Shown here one piece after another: positions 1-11,643 of a stretch of DNA of 64,000 nt. This stretch comes from Zygnema cylindricum. Lineage: Eukaryota; Streptophyta; Zygnematophyceae; Zygnematales; Zygnemataceae. The notes under the pieces were generated by a model. That model saw nothing but the letters and a program-made list of their open reading frames with translations, was not told the DNA's origin and made no database searches. Location: NCBI GenBank assembly GCA_037447655.1, contig JBBHKE010002774.1, positions 40,001 through 104,000 of the forward strand, given 5' to 3'. The translations under genes were made by a program, and so were the position numbers. Each line of letters starts with the position of its first letter. The stretch's first letter is position 1.

Positions 1-19
1 CGACCCGTTTTCATTTCAG

Positions 20-1081
20 GAGGACGCCACTCGACGAAATGGGAAGAAAATGGAGGACGAGGACGAGAATGAGGGTGAGGTAGTTCCAGAGAATAGTAAA
101 GGAGAAGCTTCTTCGAAGGAACCTCTTGTCCTTTCTTCTCCTTCTTGGGCGGAGGAATCCATGGCTGCCGTAGATAACCAAATAAGGGAGGCTGAGCTTC
201 CGAGTACACCAGAAAGTTACGAAAATGTAAACTCCCTCTTATCCAGAACTATAGTACCCTCCAGTCACTCTCTCTGGCAACGGTTCAAAGGAGATCTTAC
301 CCTTGACGAACTCATTTTCTCTCCCTCCCTTCCCCCCATGTCTAATCGGGAGCCTCCCATGGCCACCCTCCCTCCTGATTCATCTCCACCTTCACATCTT
401 TCACATCTTTCCGATCCCTCGTTTTCCTCTCATTTCTCTCATCCCTCCCATCAGTCCCTTCAGTCCCTTCCAGCCCATGCCTCCCTTCCGTCCAATCTCT
501 CTCATCCTTCCCAGCCCTTCCATCCCTCTCATCCCTCCTTTCCCTCCCTTCCCTCCCTTCCCTCCCTTCCCTCCCCTCCATGCATTCCCTCATGGGCGGG
601 CTATGGCCAGGGAGACCTCCAGGAAGTCATGGGAGAAGTAGCCCTCCGGGAAGGAGGGACTTTCCCTCCTGATGCAAGTTCTGGGAAACGTCCTCCTCTT
701 CCTTCTCTTCCCGCCATTCCGTCTCTTCCTTCTCCTTCTTCCCTTTCTTCTGTTTCTTCCTCCTCTTTGCCCACTCTAGAAGCTCTCTTGTATATCCATG
801 GCCTCCATGATTCTCAACTGTCTAATGACGTCACTCTCTCTCCTTCTCGTCAAGGTTTCCAGCCATGGCTGCCAGGTCGACCCTCTCTCTCCAATCTGCC
901 AGCTGGCGCGACTCAAATGGCCGATTTGGAAGTGCTCCCGAGTTCATCATCAAGCTTGACACGTGGCAGCTATGGCCAAGAAGGAGGAGGAGGAGGAGAT
1001 GGTGGAGGGATTCATCTTTTTGAAGGTTCTTCAATCGGGGAATTTTTTTACGGAGGTTGTCAAAGTTTAAAGCGATCGTAG
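20..1081 (+). CDS. Last exon of an unknown Ser/Pro-rich protein (5' partial)
   Basis: An open frame runs to a TAG at 1079-1081. A pyrimidine-rich tract ending in cag at 17-19 looks like a splice acceptor, and the frame is open from there (E-D-A-T-R-R...) through an internal ATG at 50. I therefore read it as the final exon of a gene starting left of the window; an ATG start at 50 is the alternative (343 aa). The N-terminal part is acidic (EDEDENEGE). The middle, about residues 95-190 counted from the ATG, is very rich in Ser, Pro, His and Leu, coded by a CT-rich tract at 380-580. The end carries Gly-rich and Ser-rich runs. No catalytic domain, membrane segment or known motif is visible. It could be the disordered C-terminal part of a regulatory protein. 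Function is not assigned. Confidence 0.55.
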   Translation, partial: EDATRRNGKKMEDEDENEGEVVPENSKGEASSKEPLVLSSPSWAEESMAAVDNQIREAELPSTPESYENVNSLLSRTIVPSSHSLWQRFKGDLTLDELIFSPSLPPMSNREPPMATLPPDSSPPSHLSHLSDPSFSSHFSHPSHQSLQSLPAHASLPSNLSHPSQPFHPSHPSFPSLPSLPSLPSPPCIPSWAGYGQGDLQEVMGEVALREGGTFPPDASSGKRPPLPSLPAIPSLPSPSSLSSVSSSSLPTLEALLYIHGLHDSQLSNDVTLSPSRQGFQPWLPGRPSLSNLPAGATQMADLEVLPSSSSSLTRGSYGQEGGGGGDGGGIHLFEGSSIGEFFYGGCQSLKRS

Positions 1082-2753
1082 AAAGATTGTGAAATGTTAC
1101 GAGAATTTTTGAATCAGTGAAAAAATATCGTTAACCTTGGAAAGGTCTTGAAGTTCTCCCGCTAGAAACTAACTTTTCTGCTAGAACGTTTCAACTTTTT
1201 TTTTACCTGCTGGTAACAAACTAGACATAAATATCACCTTTCCCCCCAGCCATGGGTTCTCTTCTGAGGTTGTTTTCTCACTTTGAAACTCTTGAAGAAC
1301 GACTGCTGTGAAAGGACCAAATGTCTACTATGAAGTTTCAAAAAGTTAGTCAAAAGCAGCACAAATTCCGCAAAGAATATTACTCGCTTTTAGTCGGTAT
1401 TCCGATTTCTTTTTTCGTTACAGGTAGCTTACTACTTCCCTTACCCGATTTTTTTTCGGCTCATAGCCCGACCGTTCAAATTCGGAACAAACTTTAACAA
1501 AAATAGAGCCATTTAAAGAAAGGTAATGTAACTTCAAGTTGTGTAAAAAAGGATAGTTTTTCGATTTCGAGAGAGTATCGGAATAAGTTTTCAATAAACT
1601 TACTGCGCCAGGTTTCACGGAGTACTAACAGCCTGCAAAATTTTACTTCTCACAATTAATGATGAATTGTTTTAGGAATAAGGAGATTTACTATTGAGGG
1701 TATTCATTGCTGACTTACTTGGGAATTTTTTTATGAAAGGTTTTAGGAGAGTTTTTAGAAAAGTTTTCAGTAAATTTTATAGAAAAAAATCATCAGGATC
1801 AGTTTGAAATTCGTTAACATGGAAGAAACGTGTTTCCATAAATAGATTTCGTAGAGCAGTTTCTTACCACAATTTTGTTTAATATATCTTTCGCTGCTAA
1901 TAGGGTAATAGGATTGGTGAAACCAAATTTACGACTTCTCCTTGTTATTCTCATTTTTAGTTTTCATTTTTTCTTCTTTTTGAAAGAAATGCAACATGAG
2001 ATGAGCTTTTACATCTTTGTTTTATTCAACGATTCAAGAAAAAGGGGAGAAGAAGGTCTATTGGTTATGTTTGCACAAAATTACTGCATTTGACAAGAGT
2101 GTCCCATTTCACTTTATGGTAAGTTCCGAACGGAAAGGTATATAACAATATGATCTTGTTGTTGATACTAAGTTGTCCTACATTTTTATGCAAGCCACGT
2201 GTTGCCTATGTTGAAGTTAAATAATTTTACAGAATGCTTGTGTGAACTGTTGCAACACACCAGAAATAGTAAAAAGGACAATGCATTTGTATATTTGGGG
2301 TACACATATTACAATTATCAGGCAAATTAAAAGATCTTAATGACGTAAATAGCCACCATCAACCACCACCTCTTCATAAGTTAGGATATTATTAAAAGCA
2401 CAAAAAATATGCGCGACAGGTTAAGTCTTCAAAAATATAATTACCAATAAAAGAAATGTTATTTTTCCTACGCATAAATATATCCATTTTTGTCAAAGAG
2501 ATTTTATCACATCCATAAGACTACATATATCTCCTAAGCAATTCCCTTGGTACTTACCGTAACTATATGGAACATCTACATGTTAGGCGCCATTTTGTTT
2601 AAATAGCATGATTAAGTGGATTACAACAATACTAAAGCTGAATAAGTCAATAACAATTTAATGCCATTTTTGCCACAATAATATGGTAAGCATTATGGTA
2701 TGGAACGCTAAACTGCTCACCGCCATTACTATAACAATGAAATTCACACTTTT
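1082..2753. other. 3' flank and intergenic DNA
   Basis: AT-rich sequence after the left-hand gene. An AATAAA at 1593-1598 could be a poly(A) signal for that gene but lies about 510 bp after the stop codon. Short ORFs in both strands have no recognisable product. I see no RNA gene or element. Confidence 0.4.
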
Positions 2754-2754
2754 A

Positions 2755-2790
2755 AGCAAAAAAGCAAGCAAAAAAGCAAGCAAAAAAGCA
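2755..2790 (+). repeat. 12-bp tandem repeat, three units
   Basis: AGCAAAAAAGCA is repeated three times without interruption. It is a simple minisatellite in intergenic DNA. Confidence 0.8.
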
Positions 2791-5700
2791 TTTAAAAACT
2801 ATGAAAGTCGAAGGAAAATGGGCTACAACTAGAAAACGCCAACTAAAACACCTATCTAAGATTTAGATGGAATACAAACAACAACAAAAATGGTATGCTC
2901 GACGACTACCCACAACCTTGGCACGCTAAGGTTCACAACCACAAAGGTCGTAGATGGGGACTGGGTCTCTAAGTGGACTGAAGTTATTGAAGGCCACGAT
3001 TGTCAACATCCATTGTGCTTCGTCAGAGGAAGCCCGTGTCAAGAGCTCGTTGAAGGGCAACCGATACCCATTGACAATAGAAAGTAACAAAAAGGCTCGA
3101 CGGAGGACTCCCTCATCCTTTGGATTCAAAACTTTTTCTCACACACTCGTAAATAAATCATCAAAGGACTTGTCCAAAAAGATCCGAAAATCTCCAACCC
3201 AAAAAATATGAATTGCTCTGTCGGTTCTCCGTAAGCTTAATATCAATTTTTAGAAGAACCTGCGTCCCAAGCCACCATACCAATATGTAATGCCAAGCGG
3301 GAAGAAACATTTGTGCAATTCGCTCAGTGAGGACCACATGACAAATCGTCCTCCTAATACTATGAAGGAAAGCCAAGTAAACTCCAAGGCTTCGAGGATT
3401 GGGGACTGGGAGGTTTTATGAGAAACCTCATGTTTGACGCTATACCTTGTTTCAGTCCCAACAGTTGGAATTGCAACTCATCCCAAAACTTGAGATATTG
3501 TTTCTTCCCTAGGATCAGGCATCATAGGTCAATTGCAGACACGAGGTGGTTTCCTTATATGCGATGGGTGAGGCAATCCAAAGCGTAGTCGTTGAGCACA
3601 CATAAACTGTTAGGGGGGATGTGTCGCTAGAATTTGTGTGGCTTGCAAAGCCCCTACTATTGAACACGAATGTAAGCGACCACGCAGTTGAGCAAAAGGT
3701 AACACCTCTAGAATAGTTCGAAATTCGACATCGACAAATTGCTCAAATAAACACAACAACACCATAAAGTTCTTTATAACTACGAGGGATGGGAAAGGTG
3801 GGACCTAAACTTTGGCCTTTGGTGATAAAAAGTGCAAGCGTAGGAGAACATCAAGGTGCAACGAAAGCAATCCTTTGTCACTTTAGGTATCAAAGTATGG
3901 TGCGATATGAATGCCGTCAGTAAGAAAGTCAAAGGTTGTGGTAGGAGGCACCAATGCTTAACATCTTGATTATGCCGCTCGTGCAAATTTGGCTATAGGA
4001 ATGGGATTACAACAACCATGGGAAATTGGAAGACTATCTTAATTGACAAGGTAATGATTCCTCGGATACATCAAATTTCCCATGTGAACGAGGTGGTGTA
4101 ACAAAATAAAGTGACGGTCGCCGAAGTCTTTATGAGAAAGTCAAAATAAATACGTCGGGCGTAAGCACGTGCAATATAACGTGGACAATGAGCAACATAA
4201 CATGTTAGAATTACAAACGCCACTTGAAATTTGGAACGAACGACTTCGTTTACAAAGGGAAATGCCCTAATAGGCACCTAACACTTTAATATTCTCCTAT
4301 GGAAAATCAGCACTAAAACTTTTATGGAGGGGGAGGCCTGGTGTAAATCTCGTGTACACCAAGACATCGATTGCTTTACAAATGCCTCAAATGTTGTCAA
4401 ACCTTGGGCCATGGGTTCGTGATTTTGTTTTGAAACCTTTTTTCTTCTGACTTGTCACCAAATTTCGTGAGCAGATACTCGAGAATATTTTCAAAACCTT
4501 TTTTCTCATACTAATTGTGTTGACTTTCGTTCGCCCTTTGCAATCTAATCGTCCCCCCTAGACTTGGCGGTATTACTAATCTTAGTTTTTTCGTCCATTT
4601 CTCTCTCTAATTGTCGATATAGTTTATGTCCGAAAATTAAGTAATTATATCATTATCAATATTTTTTGAGATCTTTTTTTTATTTACTAAACTTATCATG
4701 CTCCAATCACTGTAAACACGCTCATATAACGAGCGATTTTAAGTTGATTTCATCTTTTATTTTTCTCTTCGTCCACTTTGTTAAACTGACAATGGATCCC
4801 GTTGAAGATATTCAAAGTCATAACTACATGGAGCAGGCAAAACTACGGAGACACATCAAGGCAACACGGTTTGGCTATTCTATTTTTGTAAGTGGAGGCG
4901 TTTGTGAGAATCATCAGTACTCCAAAATGCAAGTGGCAAACAAAACAAGTTGAGTGCAACAAAACAAAACAATGTGAATAGAATAAAACGAAGTAAATCA
5001 ACATAAACTAAAAGAAAGAAGAGGTTAATTGTTTTCTAAATTTATTTGAGAGACAAAATTTGTTTTTACGAAATAAGAAAACACGACCATAGTGTGATCG
5101 TATTTGAGAAACTCTGCTGGAGCTAATGACATATAGTTTTTTGGTCAGTTAAGATAATTATTCTTGTTTACTTTTTAATGTTCAACCTTCTATTTCCCTA
5201 TGAGATATCCAAAGCTACAAGTGTCACGAGCCCCTCCTCATCCTCTTCAACACGTATTTGACAGCGTAATAAATTTTAGCTGTTGTACCACCCTCGCGAT
5301 CATCTTTTAAACCAACCACAGGCGGACCCAAAACTCGAGACAAATGCGCTCCACCTATGATCGTGCCCTCGCCAGGAACTTTAGAAAACTATTACCTATG
5401 TAAATTTGTACCTTGAGATTGACCTTGTCACTCTATGGAGGAATCACCAACTTTGTCCTTAACCATTATCTTATAGCCTCTCCTTCATCGACCAACATTG
5501 GTCAGTCAACAAATCCCTCCCCAATCCTCCCCCCTTTGGTTCCCCTATATGTGCCTCCTTACTCGCGTACCCTCAAAAATACATCTCATTCTCAATTATG
5601 TGCTTCCACTCCTCAACCTTTGACCAACCGTTTCTTCATCCTTATGCGGTCGTGAACTATATTGTGGTATTCTTTGATCCAAAATAGACCGTGGAAACCA

Positions 5701-6849
5701 CCCAAAACTATAGCCTCTCCAGCAATGAGTGAGATCGGCCAATGGACAATCATGTTTTGAATGACATCCTCTCCATACATGTACCCATCATCCTTATGAC
5801 ACATCATGAACTACTCATTATACTTACATACAAAAAAGTTCAACATACATAAACAATACAAAAGACAAGATCCAAATACAAAAAGCAATCAGCAATATTG
5901 ATGCACATGATGTCCCTTATATTATCTCAAAGCAACAAAGTTTTATTATTGACCATGTCTCTTATTCAGAGTTTTTTACACTCATGCCTCTAAAGTAATA
6001 CATCTATGGGGCGTACTTTTCTACTTCATTCATTGATATGTTACCAACAAAGCTAATATTTTATATATATTTCTGAGCCACCTTCAAATAACTGTGTTCC
6101 AAATAATAATATTCCTAACCAACCAACACAAATGAAGTAACTCCCACTAACTACTATTTAGAAGCATTGACAGGCTTTCTATGCTACAGATTTAATCAAG
6201 AATATGTTTTTCCACGCTATAACTCAAAATGAACAATTTTGCTTGTATGTGTACGTCCCTCCCAATCGTCAACTGGTGTCCATCCGACGGTTTGTGTGTG
6301 AGTTCAATATCGAGGCTCATCTATTACTAGATGAATTTTAAACTTCACCGTCGCCTCCATGTAATCCGTCGGCGCTGTTGATACGTTTTCGTACAGCGTT
6401 AAGTGCTCATTAAAAAGTACCCGTACGGCAAATTTGCTGTTGGCGCGAATTTACCAGCAGAATAATATATAGCAGCAATATAATATATCTTATATTATAT
6501 AGTCTAATTATTATTATTAGTATTATTATGCATTCAATTATTCATGATAATGTAGTAGTACATATTATCAAATTTTTAATAAATATTATTTTAGGCGATG
6601 CTATATGCCACTTGTGCCACTTGTTATTCGATTCTTTGTCATCGGATTGCTTTTTGAAAAGTGATCCGCAAGTATTCTGGTGTTGGGGGTTGGATCCTTA
6701 TAATTGTCGCCGTCGCGTAATTGTCCACTTGGCAATTGCTCATAAATGTCTGTTTCGTACTGGCGCAAATAAGTTGCGTGATGCTCTACGAATAGAATGC
6801 GCCACATTTCCGGATCGCTTTTACAGAGTGATCCTCCAAGTAAACAGTA
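2791..6849. other. Intergenic DNA, nothing recognised
   Basis: About 4 kb without a supportable gene. ORFs reach at most 151 codons (6528-6983, running into the next element) and show no family motif. The stretch 2.9-4.3 kb has somewhat higher GC and short ORFs on both strands, so it may be a decayed element, but no transposase or polymerase motif can be read. Confidence 0.35.
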
Positions 6850-7386
6850 CACCGCCAATCGTTATTAGCGTTGTGTACGCTAATTCCGTCCCGCCTTTTT
6901 TTTTATTCCCCATTAGTGTAATTCATTTTATAATTTTCTTTATTCTATTTAGGGTTATTTTCAGTACGTTGTCTCTTAAATAGAGTGGTGTACGGTCAGT
7001 GTCATACAGTACATAAATGTACCCTTTTTAAGTTAAAAAATACAATAAATTAATTTTAGTAACCGCAGACGCATGAGAATGTGCGTTCTATAAAGGAAAA
7101 AAAACCAGGTCGTAAAAAATCCCGTTCGCACATAATCGTCCGACAGCCGCGTTTCGACCGTGTGTATGTACGATTTGTGTACGATTTGTTAGATTTTATA
7201 CGGAGACCTATATTATTGTATGCATGTTTGCGACCGACATTCTTTTTTTCAAAGATCCAAATTATCATAATCAAAAAATTAGAATGTATGATTTTTTCCA
7301 AAATTCTCAAATTCTTAAATAGCGTACACCACGGTAATTATTTTTATACGCTAAAAAAACTTACACGCTAATAACGATTGGCGGTG
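6850..7386. mobile_element. Mariner-like MITE with perfect 22-bp TIRs
   Basis: The left end at 6850-6871 begins CACCGCCAATCG and the right end at 7365-7386 is its exact reverse complement over 22 bp. TA dinucleotides flank both ends (6848-6849 and 7387-7388), the target duplication expected for Tc1/mariner elements. The 537-bp body is AT-rich with no transposase, so it would be non-autonomous. Perfect TIRs suggest a fairly recent insertion. Related ends occur near 39.25 and 42.63 kb. The superfamily is inferred only from TIR and TA. Confidence 0.65.
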
Positions 7387-7712
7387 TATTGAACCTATTA
7401 CTTAAACCGTCGTCGAGCAAATCTTTTACATACATGTGGAAATAAACCATAAATGTCTCATTCGTACGGATTTTTACATTTTTACGAAATTTCGTTATTT
7501 TTTATAGATTTTGAAGCTTTCATAAAATGCGTATAATTTTCGTACGGAGTGTGTGTACGGAAATATTCAAATAAAGGGCTGAACGTACACCGTGAATAGC
7601 TATTAGAGTTAAACACTATTTTGGATTCAAGAGCCTAGCGCCAGCAAAAGTTCAAAAACTAACGCTAATTTATATACCTAACACTAATTTGGATGTAGCC
7701 GCGATTGTCTTT
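7387..7712. other. Short intergenic stretch
   Basis: AT-rich DNA between the mariner-like element and the tandem duplication, with scattered TACG-containing words. No gene or element boundary seen. Confidence 0.3.
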
Positions 7713-8245
7713 GTTCACATGTTCGAAGCTTAAGCATGTGAGAACAGGTTCTCTCGATTGTCCCTCGTCTTTATGACTGGAAATCAAATCTGAGTGCGCT
7801 TTCTTGTGGTGACGCACTCAATTTCACGTGTCGACGCCTTTACTTGACACTTATTTCTATACGCCTGTACAAAATAATGAGCAATTTTTGTATGATCTCA
7901 TTCGTTTTATAACTACACTATTTAAATTTAAAATAAATCAAAAATAGAGCAATTAACGCCAATTAAACAATACCTATAATCTGTGTTCACATATTCGACA
8001 CTTGAACATGTGAGAGCAGGTTTTCGTGATTTTCTTTCGACTTTATGACTTGGAATCAAATTTGAGTACGCTTTTCCGAGGCGACGCACTTTATTTCCCT
8101 GTCCACGCCATTACTTCACATATTTTGTACGCATGTACGAAAAATTGACTTGTTCTAATAGAATCTGACACAATTCGTACATTGCACTTTTTAAAAGTAG
8201 TCGAAATTAGAGTAGCTAACGCTAATTAGACAGTACGCATATCAA
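7713..8245. repeat. Imperfect tandem duplication, period about 272 bp
   Basis: Two diverged units start at 7713 and 7985 with GTTCACAT. Both continue through a CATGTGAGA-CAGGTT block, a CTTTATGACT-GGAATCAAAT block and a GACGCACT block in the same order. Divergence is substantial, so the duplication is old. Confidence 0.6.
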
Positions 8246-8562
8246 CGCAAAACAAAAATAAGGTTGATTTAGTTGTTGTGGTATTTTCTATTATACTTTT
8301 TTTCCATTAGATTACTAGATGTTTTTATATTTTTTCTTTTAGTATAAAGTCAAAGTTGGTCAACGTATTTTATAATGTTTTGAATTTTGTTTCATGCACA
8401 TATTCGTTATTTTTTGGACGTTTCATACGTGCGTTTTAAGCGCATGAGACATCTATGAAATAAACCTTTCATGTTTTCTCCACCCAATTTGCAAAAACCA
8501 TTCGAACCTCAACATTACACCTAATGATTACGTACGCAACCAAACAAGAACGCGCACGATAC
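8246..8562. other. Intergenic DNA, nothing recognised
   Basis: AT-rich sequence between the tandem duplication and the Harbinger-like element. Confidence 0.3.
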
Positions 8563-8565
8563 TAA

Positions 8566-10103
8566 TGCCGTGTGCCCATGTGCCAAATTAAGATTTTTTT
8601 TCATCCTCAAAAAGTTAGGGCAGTAATAATTAAATTATAACCGTAAGAATAAAGTGAAAGTATATGTTGGTCAACTTGAAACTTAAGGTACTTTCGCAAG
8701 TAACCGAAACTTTAGTCTTGTAACTTTGTTTTTAGCGAATATTCTCTATACTACTTTTAGAGCATTCTTGTGTAAAGGAATGAAATTGTTACTTTAAAAA
8801 GTGACGGATGTAGACGCAGGCGTAATTTGTGAGGGTGGTAGACGACTACAAAACTCGCGACAATTGATGACGTTTACAAAATAACGACGGTTGTAGGCGT
8901 GTTGTACTACTGACATTGTAGATGTTTAGGGTTTGTGACATTTTGACATCACCGCCAATAATGACAGCGCCCACGTCACAAATTCTTAAACTTTTCGCCA
9001 TGGTTCCCAATTGTGTTTTTTTGTCCTTTCTAACTCTACCTGCCATCAAAATACGCCCAAAGATGGTAAAAAAAAATCATTTGAAGAGATCTTCCATTTG
9101 ATTCCATTGTTAACGTTTTTTATTGTAATAATTGTGAGAATGATGGGGTAGTGGGAGAGGGAGAGAGAGAGGCGCTATCACAGACTTCGCTTTTGCGAAA
9201 TGGCGTCCGTTTTTGGTACTCCGCGCACAAAAATTGTCAAAAACTTCCGACACGTGCGACAATATCTGTCTATCCGTTGAACTCATGGAACTTTATTTAA
9301 AATTACCTCGCGAGGTGATTTATATAAAGTTTGAAGATGAGTTGGAAGAACGCGAAAGTGGGTTGAAACGTGCTAAACGACAAACTCCAGTACATATAAA
9401 GTTTCAAGGTAACACAACTTGTACGGTGGTAACTTCAATTTTTTGGTACGGCTGCAGATTTTCTCGTGTTTTTCTAAGTTATGGAGGAAAACGACAGAAA
9501 ATAAATGTAACTTTAGTACATGCGAAAGTACCCTTAGAATGTACTACGTGTTGCCCTCTTGTGTTTTTCGACCCACGGCCATGGCATGCCATGACACCTT
9601 CAAACTTTACCCTAAGATATGATTTAAATATGAGTATCAACACAAGACAAATAGCAAAACCGCTTCGCACATGTCAAAGGTTTTTAAAAGTTTAAGATGA
9701 TTTAAGACGACCGTGAAAAAAACATTTTTTTTTGTCCATTTGCCTCTAGTGCAGATTATTTTTTGCAAGGATCTCACGATTTTGATACCATTTGACGACG
9801 ACTCAGACACGATGCGCAAAAAAATAAATCTTCTTCAACCATAAACGGCACATGCTAGGAGGTTGTATGTTTACAACGTCACCCTAAGGCATGCGATGTC
9901 AAAAGTTGTTCAAAAAAATGTTGTAAAAAACACAGATTGTAGACGTCGACAAGCGTCACAAGCATTGTTGACGTGTACAATCGTCACAACCTTAAGTAAC
10001 GATTTCATTTTTACACATTGGGACACTTGAAAACCGTGTACAGAGTATCTTCGTTGGAATACAAAGTAAGATCACAAAGTTACAATGACATGGGGAGACA
10101 GCC
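8566..10103. mobile_element. Harbinger-like non-autonomous element, TSD TAA
   Basis: The ends form an imperfect terminal inverted repeat: the left starts TGCCGTGTGCCCATGTG and the reverse complement of the right end starts GGCTGTCTCCCCATGTC, 12 of 17 matching. TAA flanks both sides (8563-8565, 10104-10106), the TWA duplication typical of PIF/Harbinger. Sub-terminal regions near 8.7-9.06 and 9.85-10.1 kb are mutually inverted and share motifs such as TGTAGACGTC and GTCACAA. The same motifs recur near 30.4-31.3 and 38.2-38.55 kb. The internal ORF at 9213-9695 has no transposase motif. Confidence 0.55.
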
Positions 10104-10106
10104 TAA

Positions 10107-10453
10107 ATCTAAAAAAAAAACTTTATGTAGTATACTTCAATCTCCCATCTCCGAGTTGTGAGAAAACATACGCTACATAGGGTTTGGCAGAACACGTCAA
10201 TGCGTGTCCAAAGACCTATTCGAATCTATCTTTATTCCACGACCAATATCTTGATGTCCTTCTTAAACAACATGTTCATAAGGTTGCACAGATAACAAAA
10301 GTATAACAATTCTTGATATAGTAAATGATGAATGTAAAACTAGTAGAATTTTTTGCTATAATAATATAGTCTAAATGAACAAATTTACTCGATAAACATA
10401 TCAAGCCGAGGACAATGTGGTCGGGCCTGACTGTCCTTGAGTTTCGTGATTGC
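10107..10453. other. Intergenic DNA, nothing recognised
   Basis: AT-rich sequence between the Harbinger-like element and the E-like LTR. No gene or element edge seen. Confidence 0.3.
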
Positions 10454-11352
10454 TGTGATATCCCCTCTTTTTTTGCACTTCCCCAATTCATAAGTGGTTG
10501 TTTTTCGTCTCCTCGTACGTGTCTTTTGTCCTTGAGGCTTTCAAGTAGTGCTTAGAGGTTTGATTTTTTCTTGTGAGCCTTGTTTTCTCCAACCCACAAA
10601 CGTCGAAACTGTTGTTTTTAGAAAGCTTTAGTCCTCTCTATGCCTCAGCTGTGAGGGAGAGAGAGTTGTTCAGGACTTAAGCTATTTTTGGTTGAGTTCG
10701 GTTCAGTACTTACCAAAATTAGTGTGACAGTGAAGTTGGGAGTTCACGATTCATTCACACTTGGGACACGCGTCATCACTTGGGAGAATGCGTGAGTATG
10801 TCCTCCGTGGACGTACGGAAATTCGGCAGGACCACGGGACTTCGTGAAGTCAGTTCTACGGTGCCAAATCCTCTAATCGGACCGTTGACAACCGCCGCCA
10901 ACAAATAATGACGAGGCGTGACTAGATCATTATCACTTTACGTTGTCTGAAATTCGGTGTAAACATTTCTGATAGAATGTTAGATGTACGGCTGGAATGC
11001 CTCCGTACAGCTTAGTGTAGTTTCGGTGTATAGAAGTAGGACTTAGTGAATTTGATTTTTAGGAACAAATGATATGAAAGCTGTACACTCAGTTTTATGT
11101 AATTTCATTTCTACATATCTCACAGATCTGTGAGCGGGATTGATTGGAATTTGGTGTGTGTGCTTATTTTTTATGTTATCTACAGTGTGGCAAATTTTCA
11201 GGACGATTGAAGCGTTTTTCTGAAAGTTATAGTCTGTCAAAGTTGCTGTTCAGCCATCGGTATTTGTTGAAGCTTCCTCTCTTGATTTGTTCTACGATGA
11301 CTACTGCTGAATCTTCTTCATCTTCAGTGCCAGTAGTTGTCTCAGAACAACA
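10454..11352 (+). repeat. Probable solo LTR related to family E
   Basis: The right end, 11297-11352, encodes a gag start like that of element E: an ATG, a Ser/Thr-rich stretch, then V-V-V-x-E-Q-Q ending in GAACAACA exactly where E's LTR ends and its PBS begins. Here no PBS or gag follows, which fits a solo LTR or a truncated copy. The body shares the CAGGACTTA and GGACTTAGTGAATTTG blocks of E's LTR. The left edge (TGTGATATCC at 10454) is only a guess and no target duplication was found. Confidence 0.4.
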
Positions 11353-11469
11353 GAAACCTCACACATGACCACTCATTGGTGGTCCAATTCCTACCTATAT
11401 CTTATATGCCAGACACGTGTGACTCCTATAACATGTCACTATTGAAGAGCCGCGTATAAACCCTAACAA
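11353..11469. other. Short flank between LTR fragments
   Basis: No feature seen; host DNA or residual transposon sequence. Confidence 0.25.
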
Positions 11470-11643
11470 TGTTGAAAAAGGTGACTAATTTGTATCTCTT
11501 TTTGTATTTTCCTAGTTATAAAGAACAATTAGAGTAGGAGACTACCAACACCATGGTTGTAGCTTTGGTAGCTAGGATGGCAGAGTAAAGAGAGAGAAGG
11601 AGATTAGAGGAGTCCTTAGCAAAAAAAGTTGACTAACAAGGAG
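11470..11643 (+). repeat. LTR start fragment of a B/C-like family
   Basis: Begins TGTTGAAAAAGGTGACTAAT, close to the LTR start TGTTGAAAAGAGGTAATTAA of families B and C, and continues through a GTATTTTCCTAG block and a CCATGGTTG block before meeting the F-type LTR at 11644. Confidence 0.4.

Noticed and set aside
9213-9695. 160-codon ORF as a transposase
   Set aside because: No DDE motif or helix-turn-helix region can be read, and the frame is not kept in the related copies at 30 and 38 kb.
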